64,000 nucleotides of DNA from Sesamum alatum (lineage: Eukaryota > Streptophyta > Magnoliopsida > Lamiales > Pedaliaceae). The stretch is taken from assembly GCA_034509735.1 (NCBI GenBank), contig JACGWO010000001.1, positions 34,413,966-34,477,965 on the forward strand. The letters run 5' to 3'. The position numbers were made by a program, and so were the translations under genes. Below are positions 35,171 through 47,638 of this stretch, piece by piece (position 1 is the stretch's first letter; each line of letters begins with the position of its first letter). Below the pieces are notes generated by a model, which saw only the letters and a program-made list of their open reading frames with translations, did no database searches and was not told where the DNA came from.

Positions 35171-35205
<35 letters not shown>

Positions 35206-35252
35206 TAATTCTCTACACTACTCTCATCTCACACACACACACACACACACAC
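35163..35252 (+). repeat. (GC)n(AC)n microsatellites in the solo LTR
   Basis: A GCGCGC run (about 35164-35179) passes directly into an ACACAC run (to about 35205), with a second ACACAC run at about 35231-35252. A degenerate TATA-like TTGTAAATACT lies just upstream near 35145. D-type LTRs have shorter CA runs at the same place. Confidence 0.85.
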
Positions 35253-37200
35253 GATCGCAGCCCCTCTCTTTCTCGTCCAACTCTCTCTTTCTCACCACTT
35301 CAAAGAGCTCCCATGTTCTCTTGTCTTTGATACAAGGGAACGTTTAAACAATCCATCACCTGAAACTAATAGCGTTTGGTCGATTGTTCCTCCTTTTCCT
35401 CTTGATCTCTTGCTAGAACGAGGGAATCAAGATCCAGTGAATTGCGTGGCCAATTTAAAGGATTCCTGCATTGGGATATCAGTGGCAAAATGTGGAACAA
35501 CGCGTGTAGCCGAACGAAGTAGTCTAGAACGAGTAAGTAACATTCGTGGTATTTACTTTCATTCCAATCCTATGGCGTCTGTGAAATCGAGCATGCTTGT
35601 TTTCTTTTGTTCAAGGGATACACTGAATGTTCGGAAAATTCGAAACACCCTTTGAATAATTCTTTAATTCCGTCGTTTATGCATGTTTTAATTCACGTTT
35701 ATGCTTTAATACATCGCGCTTCCGCACGCGCTCTCTCTCGGGACAATCCACGTTGCACTACATCCGTCCCCTGTCAATATGTGATAGAGGTATCTCCTAT
35801 GCACTCGGAGACACGTTCATGCTGCTTTAAACCTATGGCCATAGTGGTTGATTGAGCAGAAAATGGTTTCCTACGTCGATGCAATGAGGCATACGTAGTC
35901 TCGAATGTTAAGCATAGACGCCTAGTCAAGGATGGGAACCGACGCCCAATTCCATACCCTAGACTAATGCCGCAAGACGAGAGCGGAAGGACCGTACCCA
36001 TATGGAATCGGAGCCTTAATGTTCACGCCAACATTCACCTAGTCTCTAGTGCCATGGACCATTGCTAGACTGCCACCCATGGTGACGGACTCCTGTTGGA
36101 CACGAGCCCAAGTCTAGCTGAGGGTAAACCTAAAGGATCACACACAAATCACCGAGGAGGTGAAGGAATAGACTTGGGGTCAATTTTAGAGGATGACAAG
36201 TAATTGACTTATTTAAGGGATTGTCTATCGGATGGACAGGCCAATATTCTATTAGCCCTTTGACTTATCGGTATATTGGATTTATCGATTAAGTAGAGAA
36301 TCGAAACTTGGATCTTTTGATTGGATTAAAAGAGAATTATTTAATTGGACCATTAATTAAATAGGATTTAATTCTTGGGCTTATTGTAATTGGATTACAA
36401 TCAAATTCGGTCCATTAGATCTTGGCCCTAGAGAGGCGTAATTCTACTTTTGAAATTAGAAGAAGTTGGGCTTCTTCTAAAATGGGATGGCCGAATTTTT
36501 GTTCTTTTGGAAGCACTAAAATCGGCTATGGAGGCCTTTGATGACTAGTTGACTTGTCTTTTTTTGGAAAGAGACAAATCAATTCTAATCAAGCCTCTTT
36601 CACTTGGTATAATTAAATCATGCTTAATGAAATGGTAGGCTTGAATGAAGATTAATAGGGATTGATTGGAATGTATCTATACATCCTTGGATGAATCTAG
36701 ACACATTCCAATATATATGTGTATATGCTATCATCAAAGAAACGAGATTCATTATTAACCTTTTTCTAGGAAAAAGAAGAACATTCTCTACACTCTCTCT
36801 GAAGCAATTCGGCCCCTCTCTCTCTACTCTCTAAATCCCCTTTGTTGCTTCATTGATGTAGGATCAATTGAAAAACAAAGCAAGATCAAGAAGGAACACT
36901 AATTTGATAGTGTGATCCCTTCTTCGATCTCATCCGATAGATCTATTTTTCTCTAGCAAGAAAAACGAGATCTCTCCCGATGTGGTGTGGACTACGTTAG
37001 AGAATTCATAAGTTTTAACTTTGGTGAAGGTTTCTGGTCGTGGAACAACGCTCCTAGCCGTGCACTAGAAAACTACAAAGGTGACATTCGGTTTTATGTT
37101 CTTGTAGTTTCTTTCGATTGGGACCTTTTTGATAATGTTTTTTAAATAATGCATTACTCGCTTCTGCTTGCGTTCCGGGCAGATCCGCTTGTCCTTCAAG

Positions 37201-37212
37201 TGGTATCGGAGC
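37201..37212 (+). promoter_or_regulatory. primer binding site of element C
   Basis: TGGTATCGGAGC, one base different from the TGGTATCAGAGC site complementary to initiator methionine tRNA, two bases after the LTR end. Confidence 0.8.
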
Positions 37213-37583
37213 CCGATTAAATATAAGGAGCCATTGATCTATGTGCTTAGCATGTTCTATTTGCATTTATGATTTTATGAGCATGTTTGTATGTACAAAC
37301 ATATGGATTGATGAACTTATTTAAGTGTTTAAATTTAATAGACATCATGTATGTGATTTTTTATGGATTGGATCTTTAAAAATTGAATATTTATTTTCAG
37401 CTATTTTATATGTATATGTGCTGAAATAAGAAGCGGAAAACCACAATACAAACAAAAACGGAACAGCAGCGATAGCGGTTGATTGCCGCCCCTACTGGCT
37501 GGCCACTGGCTGGCAGGCGAGCAGGCAGACGCCTGCGCGCGGCCTGGCGAGCATGCCTACTGTCATGGGCAACTGCGCACATC
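37213..37583 (+). other. element C leader, first part, with GC-rich tract
   Basis: No gene. The end (about 37485-37583) is GC-rich with GGCTGGC/GGCAGGC-like units and was split by insertion of B. The tract continues at 50324-50460. Confidence 0.7.
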
Positions 37584-39730
37584 TAAAAGAATCGGTACGG
37601 CCCGAAAACGCAGCGAAAGCATAAAATGAAAGAAATTAAAATGATTTCAAAGGGGTGTTCCCTTTGAATTTTTGGGTGTGCGATGTATCCAAAAGCATCA
37701 TAACATAAATAAAAATATGCTTGAACGTGTGGCTAGAGGAGGAAACGAAAAATGCAATAATTTAAATTGGAACATTACCTTTTTTGTTTCACATGTAGAA
37801 CGGCAACAAGCATTGATTCCCTTTTCGTTCCTTTTCCGTTCACTTTAGGACCCAACTTAAAATCCCTCTAAAGATAATCCACACCACACTAGGAATGTAG
37901 ATCTAGATCTACTGCTAGGTAGAAGCTAGATTGGGAAGAATCGAAACTGTATTAAACTATTGATTAGTGTATACGTATTTCTCATGTCCTATCTTGAATC
38001 TAATTCAAAGAGAACTCAAAAATGGAGAAGAATGGAAGAAAATTTCGTGGCTTAGGGAGAGGGGAGAGTAAGTCAGGGAGTTGAAAAGTATATACAAGTC
38101 TAGTGTGTAGTGTAATCAAATTACATACAAAACAAGTCCAAAATAACTTCTACACACTATGCACAATATGTGCACCACTACCCGTCATATGAGTGCACTA
38201 TTTGTGCAACCCTCCATATGTATACATTTCATGGAGGATTTTCAACTCCTACACAACTTGCGTTAACACCTTAAACTTGGATTTCAAGTCATGGACCGAT
38301 TTGACCGATTTTGATTTAATCAAATTAAATCAAGTGATCCATGGGTTTTAAATTATCCAATTAATTTCAAACCTTATTGAAATCCAAATAATCCAATTAA
38401 ATAAACATAAGCTCAAACACTAATTAATTGTCCAATCAATTAATTAAACGAAACCCAATAAATTAATTTAATTAATTTATAGGTGTTAAGCCCAAAATTA
38501 ATTAATCCAGTTAATTAATTCTTGGGCCATCCATCCAAGGACTCACCCAATAAATGATCCAATCATTTATATTCTCCTTGAATTAATATAATCTAATTAA
38601 ATTAATTCGCTTCTTCTAGAATTAATTCCACTACTTTCATAGTGATTTGTGTGTGACTCTTTAGGTTCACCCTCAGCTAGACTTGGGCTTGTTCCCAACA
38701 CAATTGATTAATTAAATTTAATTTAATTAATCATTTCTGATTAACCATTAATCATAAATGCCCGTCACCATGGGTAGCCGTCTAGCAACGGTCTATGACA
38801 CTAGAGACTAGGTGAATGTTGGCATGAACATTTAGGCTCCAAATTCCATACAGGTACAGTCCTTCCGTCAATCATATCTCGGCCTTAGTCTAGGGCATGG
38901 TATTGGACGTCGGTTCCCATCCTAGACTAGGCAACTATGCTTCATACTCGAGACGCATTTACTCTATTTGTCGACCTAGGGAACAATTCGCTACTCTACC
39001 AATCGCTACGGCTGTAGACTTGAAGAGTTTAAACCATCTTAGAGCGCATAGGAGACATAGCTGTCAAATACTGATTGGGGATAGATTTCTCTCTTGGAAT
39101 CCACAATCCTCACTACATATCCGACTGCACTGGACAAGGCTTATAATGACCATATCAAAGACACGATCACCTCTCGCTAGATCCGAGATACAACCTTCAT
39201 ATGCATGCGACTGCTATGATTCCTCAAGTCTGAGGACTAATCCTGTACTATCGGAACTGGGAATACCAGTCATACCGACCAAGCCTCCAAGACTTCCACA
39301 AGACGATTCCCGCGGGGCAGTTTAGTCCTTGCCAACTAACCCACTAAAATTGCATAGACGACCTACGTCTAGCACTGGTGAAACTCGACACTCACCTAGT
39401 GAATGCAATACTTAGTTCAAGTCTCTATAGGACACTCGAGGCCCAGCCTCGAGGTCCTCGACTTGAAACGTTTCTGACTGACCCTCAAGGAGTTGGTTTC
39501 ATAACCGCCAACCTATGCGCAGCTCAACTCAATGGGTTTAACCAATCGGTTTGTGGGCATTTATTGTGACATTGAAATGCTATTCAATGTGAGTAGTAAG
39601 CACAATAAACACATTTTGCCAATGATAAAAATTTACTTTATCCATCAACATAATATTACTTTGATAAAGATCGAAAAAATAGTTCCCAGAACAACTAATC
39701 TAACTGACTTTCTGGTCACTTATTCTAACA
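37584..39730 (-). repeat. element B 3' LTR (left)
   Basis: Starts TAAAAGAATCGG (the right LTR has TGAAAGAATCGG) and ends TATTCTAACA, followed by the polypurine tract complement CTCCCACTTGACC. About 2.15 kb. The conserved core is at about 38760-38820. Confidence 0.85.
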
Positions 39731-42070
39731 ATCTCCCACTTGACCGCAAAGCCAATTACCCATGTTGCTCAGAGCTTTATGAGCATGAACAATCTACAAT
39801 ACCGACTTGGTCTCGTGGGTCTGCTATATTTCTCTGTCGAAGTGACACGGTCCAACCATGTCACCTTTTCCTACTATTGCTGCCTGCAAATGGTGGTTGT
39901 CTAAGAATTTTTCAAGATTTGTGATGAGATCTCGGGCCCAAAAGCTTTTGCCAAAGCCTAATTGTTCACCTCCAAGGTAACTACTGGCTCGGTCGTGCTA
40001 GGCACCATATCCATCCTTTCGATGCGGTTTTCAATCCAAACCACTTTCCAAAAATGACTTCCAAAGTCGCCATACATTCGACTTTCATAATGAAATGTCA
40101 TGGTATCCCCCGTGAAACCTTTCCAAGCCACCACACTCACCATTAAGTCTAAATGTACATACATATTGAGATGAAATATTATTCACATGATTCTGGCAGG
40201 TAATATCGCTTTAGCCTTCAAGAATTAATTCTCTACAAAACCTGCATGAAAAAACACTTCTTTAATCCTTATTTAGGTATTAAAGACTATTCTCAACAGC
40301 TGTCTACTGCCTTCTCGGCACAAGCCTAACAACCGTTGTTACGCCCAAAGCGTACACATCAATAGGCCCAATGCACGAACAATATTTTCATGCTGCCTAA
40401 GGAAAAGACATAGGGGATGTCAAACATCTAAGCTTTCTCATCAGTCTACCAAGACTGAGTCTTGAATAGCTTAACCCTGTATAAAGGAATCCAATTCCTA
40501 TCATGGAGAATTGCGTGAACAACACTCGTGTTTTAGTGTTTCCTAACATCTTAAATTCATTCCAAATGAATAAGACGTTACACACTAAACACTTGGAACA
40601 AAACTATTCTTCCACTAACCCTAAAGCCTGTTACTGATCGAGTCATACTCATATGAACTTGTCAAAACGAATATTCCAGTTACACAAAATTTCATACCCA
40701 ATTTTAATTTTCATGACGGATCCAATAACTCTAAGCCATTGATCCAAACCCGATGTCCAACATCGATTCTCCTTGTATCTTTTAGATCATAATCCAATTG
40801 ACCGGACAAGCCCAGAAACCTATACCTCTCAAGTAACTAAGGTGTTCTGATTATCCCTAGGAGGACTGGAATATAGTCAGTGGAATAATATAATTACAAA
40901 TGATATTTGCATTATTCCGCATTAAACCTGCACAAATCAGACACCCAGTCTAATTTGTCTCCCACTAGTCCCTTGACGTATGTGGGACCATCCCACGTAC
41001 TCAAGAACTTTGTAGGATACAGGTTTGCCAAACCATATCCTATATGGCAACTAGATCATGACTATTAGAAAATGTCATGTTTCTCAACTTGGCAACCTTT
41101 CAAATCCATGTTTAGACAGGTTCAGGTCATTCAGTGAAACCCCGACCAAACCAAGTCTAAAAACGTTCGATTTCTCCCTTTTCAAAGACCGTTCAACCAT
41201 GGTCCTTACAGGACGAATTCTACTGAGTGAGAATTCCATTCTCATCTAGATATTCAAGAACTCCAACTAAATACACCCCCCTTCAATCGAATCGAAAGGC
41301 TTAATTTTGCAACCAGCTTGGTTCACCACTCCAAGTCTAATTCCCCGTACCTACACAAGGTCCTTAGACTTGTGAACCCTCTTATGGTCCTGTGTATTCA
41401 GTAACCTGCGAATGTCTAAATGGATCCAATCCAATAGACTTTTGGCAAGCCCACTTTGTCCAATAAAGACGCTTCACGGTCTTTCCATCTTAGAGAGGAC
41501 TTGTAAGCTAGTCGACTCAAATTGTCTATCGCTAGACTCTTTGAATCTTCCAACTTCCTCGTCCTTAACTAAAAGAAAAACCATCCTAGCTTATGGATTC
41601 CAAATTCGTAAGTTTATCTTGATTATCCATTTTAATCATTTGATAGTGAATACTCATAATCCGATTATAGGATAGTGTTTGAGGATAATTATGTATCCCA
41701 CCTAGCATACAAGAATAACCATACTTTGTCAAATAAATTATTTTTATTGATCAAACGTATGTAATTCAAAAAACATTGTCCAAGAATACATAAAAAACAT
41801 ACTTCGATCATGCTAGGTTACATATTTCCTATCAAACTCTATCCTAATATGATCACTGCTATGCTAACCGTAACTAGTCTATAGTCTTTTTAGCAATGGC
41901 CCTGCCATCGCTAAGTCTTAGGACCTGTCTTAGCTTTCTACTCATCACCATCTACAAACTATTCGCAGATTATGATTAACTGGTATCCAATACCAAAGAG
42001 TAGAACAACAATCATGTTGGTACTCAACTCAAATGTACCTTCATTTGAGAGGAGCTTAGGACACTTCCTC
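39731..42070 (-). pseudogene. element B pol remnant (heavily decayed)
   Basis: The DNA aligns piecewise with the pol region of A and D on the minus strand, but open frames are no longer than about 70 codons. Recognisable pieces include RNase H-like sequence with SVVAWKGF near 40130, an MLGNTKTRVLFTQFSM piece near 40500-40560, an integrase-RT junction near 40930-41050 and pre-integrase-like sequence near 41450-41560. The stretch is about 0.5-1 kb shorter than in D, so several deletions have occurred. Confidence 0.75.
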
Positions 42071-42072
42071 TT

Positions 42073-42880
42073 CTAATATCCCTTTTTGCGGCAGTTAATG
42101 AACACATCATTTACATGAACCCTCTTCCTCTTTCCTTTACCCTCGCCCAGCAGTGTAACAGGATCACTTGAAGTGCTAGCAACGATTGATGTTGTCTTAG
42201 CTTTCTTCCCCTTCCAGCATTCGACACCCTTGCCTTTCGCTTCTGAGGTCGAAGCCTCTCTTACTAGTACCCCCGGCGCAGATTTTTTAATCGTTGCATC
42301 GTACTGAACCAACATAGTTATCAACTCATGAAGGTCTTTGTCAAGTCCATTCATGTTATAATTGACAATAAATGGGTAAAGGAGGCATGAAGAGACTGAA
42401 GGATCACGTTGATGTACGTCTTTTTTTCAAGATCAGCTCAGAGGTTTTTGAGCTTCTCCACAAGGGATAGCATCATCACTCCATGCTCTTGTACAGATGA
42501 CCCTTCTGTCATCTTGGCTCCGCAGAATGCCTTCGTTGCAGTGTATCTAACATGTCGGTTCGAGACCGTATAGATATCTTACAAATGAAGCATAATTGAG
42601 CCAACATCATCTACCCTATCGTACTGCTTCTGGATCTCATTAGCCATTGAGGCCAGTACGATGTTGTGGACCTACCGATGGTCAGCATGCAACTTCTCAA
42701 ACACCAAGCGTTCTTGAGGCGTTGACCCATCCGAAAAGGTCTAAGGAAGATCCTTATCCAGAATGTAAGTCTGGTTCTCGAAATCTAAGACTATCTTAAG
42801 ATTTCACAGCCAGTCATTGTAGTTTGTCCATCAAATTTATTAGTCTCTAGTATTGGAGTTAGTGGATTCTAAGACATCTA
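42073..42880 (-). pseudogene. element B gag remnant
   Basis: An open piece at 42354-42073 reads MNGLDKDLHELITMLVQYDATIKKSAP followed by a lysine-rich stretch and VFINCRKKGY, the remains of the CCHC knuckle. Upstream sequence up to about 42880 aligns with gag of A and D (MTEGSSVQEHG near 42500, the gag start near 42875) in broken frames. Confidence 0.78.
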
Positions 42881-44874
42881 CATTCAAAATATAAACAGAA
42901 AAACATTAAGTAGAATATAGTAATATTATGTTCAAGTTAAGACTTGGTCTTTAGTCATTAACCCCTTCCACTATTTCTACGAAAGCCCGTCACTCTTAAA
43001 TGGGATTCTGGAAAACCATTTCCTAGTGGGTTTGAGGTCCACAAACGCAATTCTCCATGCCCTGCTTTTATGATTCACACGGAAAAAGGCTTTGTGGGAG
43101 GTAACCTATACCATTCTCATGCAATGAGATCCTCAAGTTATTTTGCCTCGCCTCTTCTCATGATCACTAGGACTCCGAGCGAATCATGTTACTCAGCGTT
43201 AGGCCCCACCCATCAACTAAATGAATATCTCAACTATCGCCCTCCACGACTCGTGAGACAGGAAATAGGAGCATATTCCTTTGTTCATAACAATAGTGCA
43301 ACTTTCTTCCATTCCAAACGTGCCACGACTCGTGACACCACGAATGGGTGAAAGTAGCTTCCTCACTACATTGCTATGGATGGAAGGCTTGGATTTAAAT
43401 CAAACAATTTGATTTTTTAATCTATTAATGGGCCTAATATTTAATTGGACCATCCAAGTGAGTGTTAAATTTAGTTGTGACCGAGACCTCATCATTAAAA
43501 AGTTTTGCATGTTCGAGTTTTAATATTTATATATAAACAGATGCAGTCCAAATACATCATACATCAAATATTAGAACATACACCACATGCAAAATAAGCC
43601 TAGCACGCCCCTGTTGGATGATCACAAGCCCAATCCGATGTGATCCACTGAGCCCGCAGTGGATCTATGGTCAATTTAGGGTTGCCTACACTATTATAAA
43701 ATTATAACCCATTATTATTCTAATGGGCCTTGTAACACCTCTTCGCTCTTTTGGACTCTCCAACGTGGGCTCCGTCCAACGGGCCTCTTCTTGGGCCTCT
43801 ATCGCTATGGAAGTGCTTCCTTATAATTTATTTCAAAAATAGATAAATCTCAATCCTAACTACACTCATTACAACTTAAGTAAGAAACCCCAATCATAAG
43901 TTGGGGGGAGTACAAAATGAGGGAGAAAGCAAGCCTTATTATTTCAAGGCTAAAAATGAGAGAGAGAATAATAAAACAAAAGAGGCACGCATGCCTCACC
44001 CAACGAAAATTAAACCATACATAAGGGTCATGAGCTTTGTGATCATCCCCATTGTTTATCCAATAAACAATTAATACACATTTATATAAAATATATATAT
44101 GCTCAACAAATAAATACATCCAATGCATTTATTAAAATAATATCAAATATCATAAAAGATAACATAATTATTTGCAGAAATATATATATATTCAAAATGG
44201 ATATCAAGTATCATACATCCAATTTACTAAAAAATTATTATTTTTTTATTTGGAAACCATTTCAAATTAATCTAAGGCATAATTTAATTGTTGAAATCCA
44301 ATTTAACTAAAATTAAAATTAGCCTAAATTAAGCATTTCGAAAAATATGCAGAAATGTGGAAAATTCAATTTTCTGGATAAAAACGGCAAAAATGGCCCA
44401 GCCGTTCGAAATTGACCGACCGAAAGCATTGCCGGCCGCGTGAGCAAGCGCGCAGGCGCCCCTGCGTGAGCAACCACTGGGCCGCACCCCGCGCGCAACG
44501 CTAGCACGCGCGCGCACGGGGGTGCGCGTCCGGCAAGCACTGCACTGGCACGCGCGCCTGGCCTCAACGCTGGGCGCACCTGCGCGCGCCTGGCCCCCTG
44601 TCGGCCGATAGCTACTATGCTGCACGTTTTTTTTAACCAAATTTTTTTTTCTAAATTTCTACATTAAAATTAAACCTAAAACATGCATTTACAGAAAATC
44701 TAATTTTAGAAAATGCATGGATATCCATAACTAAAAGCAAATTTAACACATATTCTTCTAAACACATAATCATACTTAAAATCATAAAACATACTTTCCA
44801 AAAGAAAATTAAACATGTTTAATGTTCTCATCACATAAAAACATGTTATTCGTAAAGCTACAACACGGAACCGG
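42881..44874 (-). other. element B untranslated leader
   Basis: No gene. Same order as in A: CACGACTCGTG palindromes (43245-43255 and 43324-43334), GATCCACTG hairpin (43642-43665), CCCCAA/TTGGGG hairpin (43888-43906) and a GC-rich tract (about 44395-44610). Open frames across the GC tract are not credible proteins. Confidence 0.7.
44395..44610. other. CpG-rich tract in the B leader
   Basis: A GC-rich block with GCGCGC units in AT-rich DNA, about 270 bp from the primer site and at the same relative place as in A and D. Confidence 0.78.
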
Positions 44875-44886
44875 GCTCTGATACCA
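44875..44886 (-). promoter_or_regulatory. primer binding site of element B
   Basis: GCTCTGATACCA on this strand, the complement of TGGTATCAGAGC, one base before the LTR at 44888. Confidence 0.85.
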
Positions 44887-47638
44887 GTGAAAGAATCGGT
44901 ATGGCCGAGAACGTGACGTAAGCGTAAAATGAAAGAAATTAAAACAATTTCAAAGGGGTGTTCCCTTTGAATTCCCAGGCATTCGGTGTATTCAAAAGCA
45001 TCATAATATAAAGAAAAATATGCTTGAACATGTGGCTAGAGGATAAAACGAAAATTGCAATAATTTAAATCGAAACATTACCTTTTTCGTTTCACATGTA
45101 GAACGGCAACAAGCATTGGTTCTCTTTTCGTTCCTTTTCCGTTCACTTTAGCACCCAACTTAGAATCCCTCTAAAGATAATCCACACCACTCTAGGAGTG
45201 TGGATCTAGATCTACTGCTAGGTAGAAGCTAGATTGGGAAGAATCAAAACCGTATTATACTATTGATTAGTGTATATGTATTTCTCATGTTCTCATCTCG
45301 AATCTAATTCAAAGAGAACTAAAAAATGGAGAGAAATGGAAGAAAATTTCGTGGTTTAGTGAGAGGGGAGAGCAAGTTAGAGAGTTGAAAAGTATATACA
45401 AGTCCAGTGTGTAGTGTAATCAAATTACATACAAAACAAGTTACTTCCAAGATTACTTCTACACACTATGCACAACATGTGCACCACTACCCATCATATG
45501 AGTGAACTACTTGTGCAACCTCCCATATGTAAACATTCCATGGAGGATTTTCAACTCCTACTCAACTTACTTTAACCCCTTGAGCTTGGAATTCAAGTCA
45601 TGGACCTATTTGACCGATTTTGATTTAATCAAATTAAATCAAGTGATCCATGGGTTTTAAATTAATCCAATTCATTTCAAACCTTATCGATATTCAAAAG
45701 TTTATTTAATCCAATTAAATAAACATAAGCTCTAATTAATTGATCCAATCAATTAATTAAACGAAACTCAATAAATTAATTAATTTAAAGGTGTTAAGCC
45801 CAAAATTAATTAATCTTATTAATTAAGTCTTCGGTCATTCATTCAATGGACTCTCATAATAAATGATCCAACAAATTATATTCTCCTTGAATTAAGTCCA
45901 ATTTAATCAATTATTTCTGGTTAACCATTAATCAAATGAGTAGCCGTCTAGCAACGATCCATGGCACTAGAGACTAGGTGAATATTGTCGTGAACATTTA
46001 GGCTCCGAATCCCATACAGGTACAGTCCTTCCGTCGATCATCTCCCAGCCTTAGTCTAGGGCATGAAATTGGACGTCGGTTCCCATCTTGGACCAGATAA
46101 CTATGCATCATACTCGAGAGGCGTTTACTCTATTGGTCGACCTAGGGAACCATTCCCTACTCGACCAATAGCTACGGCCGTAGACTTAAAGAGTCTAAAC
46201 CACCTTAGAGCGCATAAGAGATATAGCTGTCAAATACTGACGAGGGACAGATTCTCTCTTGGAACCCACCGTCCTCACTACATACTCCGACTGCGCAGCT
46301 CCACTCAATGGGTTTAACCAATCGATCTGTGGGCATTTGTTGTGACATTGAAACAGTATTCAATGTGAGTAGTAAGCACAACAAGCACATTTTGCCAATG
46401 ATGAAAACTTACTTTATCCATCAGCATAATATTATTTTGATTGTGACACCCCTTCCATAATCACATCCCATCTGATAAAGAATTCGTATTTAACCTAATA
46501 AGATAACCCATGTTTTAATCAACATATTATGTCGACATCACAAAAGAACATACATCATCCAAGTATTGTATTCAATACTTAACCTTAGAATTTATAAATA
46601 AGAAAATGAGAAAATTATTGTTTATAGTTATTACAAACTCAAAATAAAAATCCATTAAGTTTCTAATATATATATATAGATGTAATTATGTAGCTAGTAC
46701 CTTAACTCAAGATATCACTGCTGACCCACCTAATAGTACTGACGATCGGCTTATGATTTAATTCGCCTAGTCACGGTGGCGTATCTCCTGAAAAATATTT
46801 GGCAAGAAATGAGCTGCCTACTCAAATAAGTATAACTAATCAGCCTATATAAACGCATAGACATACGCCATGCCACAAATCCATGAATATTCAATATAAT
46901 CACAATAAAGTTACAAGGAAATTAATACCACAGTCATGCATTAATCCACTACACAATATCTAGAATCATAGTTTATACTCTTCGGGCCTTGCTTACTCTA
47001 ATTGGAGTATATCAGTCAATGGTCCTGTTGGCTATCATCATCTCAATCCATATCATATCATATACAACATAGGATACCCGTCGAATGTGATATCCCCACA
47101 CTATCTGAGTGTGTAGCAATATCAGCACAGAACATCACAATGAACATGGCATCCCCACACCACCCCAGTGTGTAGCTATCAGCACAGGATATTCCCCGCT
47201 AACCGAAATACCCCGGTACCCTACGCGCCATGGAACCTAGCTTATATTCATTTTTCTCATCACACATCGTCAATCACATCATCATCAACCACATCATCAT
47301 AAACCATTGACTATGTTCCCAACTAGGTAAGTCATACCTTTATCTCAATTCAACGATATACTCATAAATGACTTTCTCATTCAACACCATAAAACAATAG
47401 AATATAATATAAGAAAATCATTTGTCCAACTTTATAATACATAAATAATTGCAAATAAACACATAATGACTCCTTCACAGAATAACCACGTAATCCAAAT
47501 AAACATTTACAAATACCAGCCAGGTTTACGACTAACAAGTATAATTATATATACTTATATAGATCAATTAACTATACTTACCTCGATCTCAAAACGATTA
47601 TGCTAGTAGAATGAGCTGATTAATCTTTTGTTGGAATA

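Larger units (their letters stand above)
33132..35762 (+). repeat. solo LTR nested in the LTR of element C
   Basis: Runs from TGTTAGAATAGG to CACTACA and is flanked by TCAGT (33127-33131) and TCCGT (35763-35767), a 5-bp duplication with one mismatch. It is about 2.1 kb without the hAT MITE and its duplicated target. It resembles the D-type LTRs, with a GCGCTTCCGC...CGCGC motif near its 3' end. No internal domain is present, so it is a solo LTR, probably left by recombination between two LTRs. Confidence 0.8.
32497..37198 (+). repeat. element C 5' LTR, carrying a nested solo LTR
   Basis: Starts TGTTAGAATACG and ends GTCCTTCA two bases before the primer site. Without the nested solo LTR (33132-35762 plus 5 bp of duplicated target) it is about 2.07 kb. 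It aligns in both halves with the solo LTR at 47639-49855: the joint AAGAGGATC|CGTCCCC is intact there near 48289-48300. The conserved core is at about 36033-36092. Confidence 0.82.
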
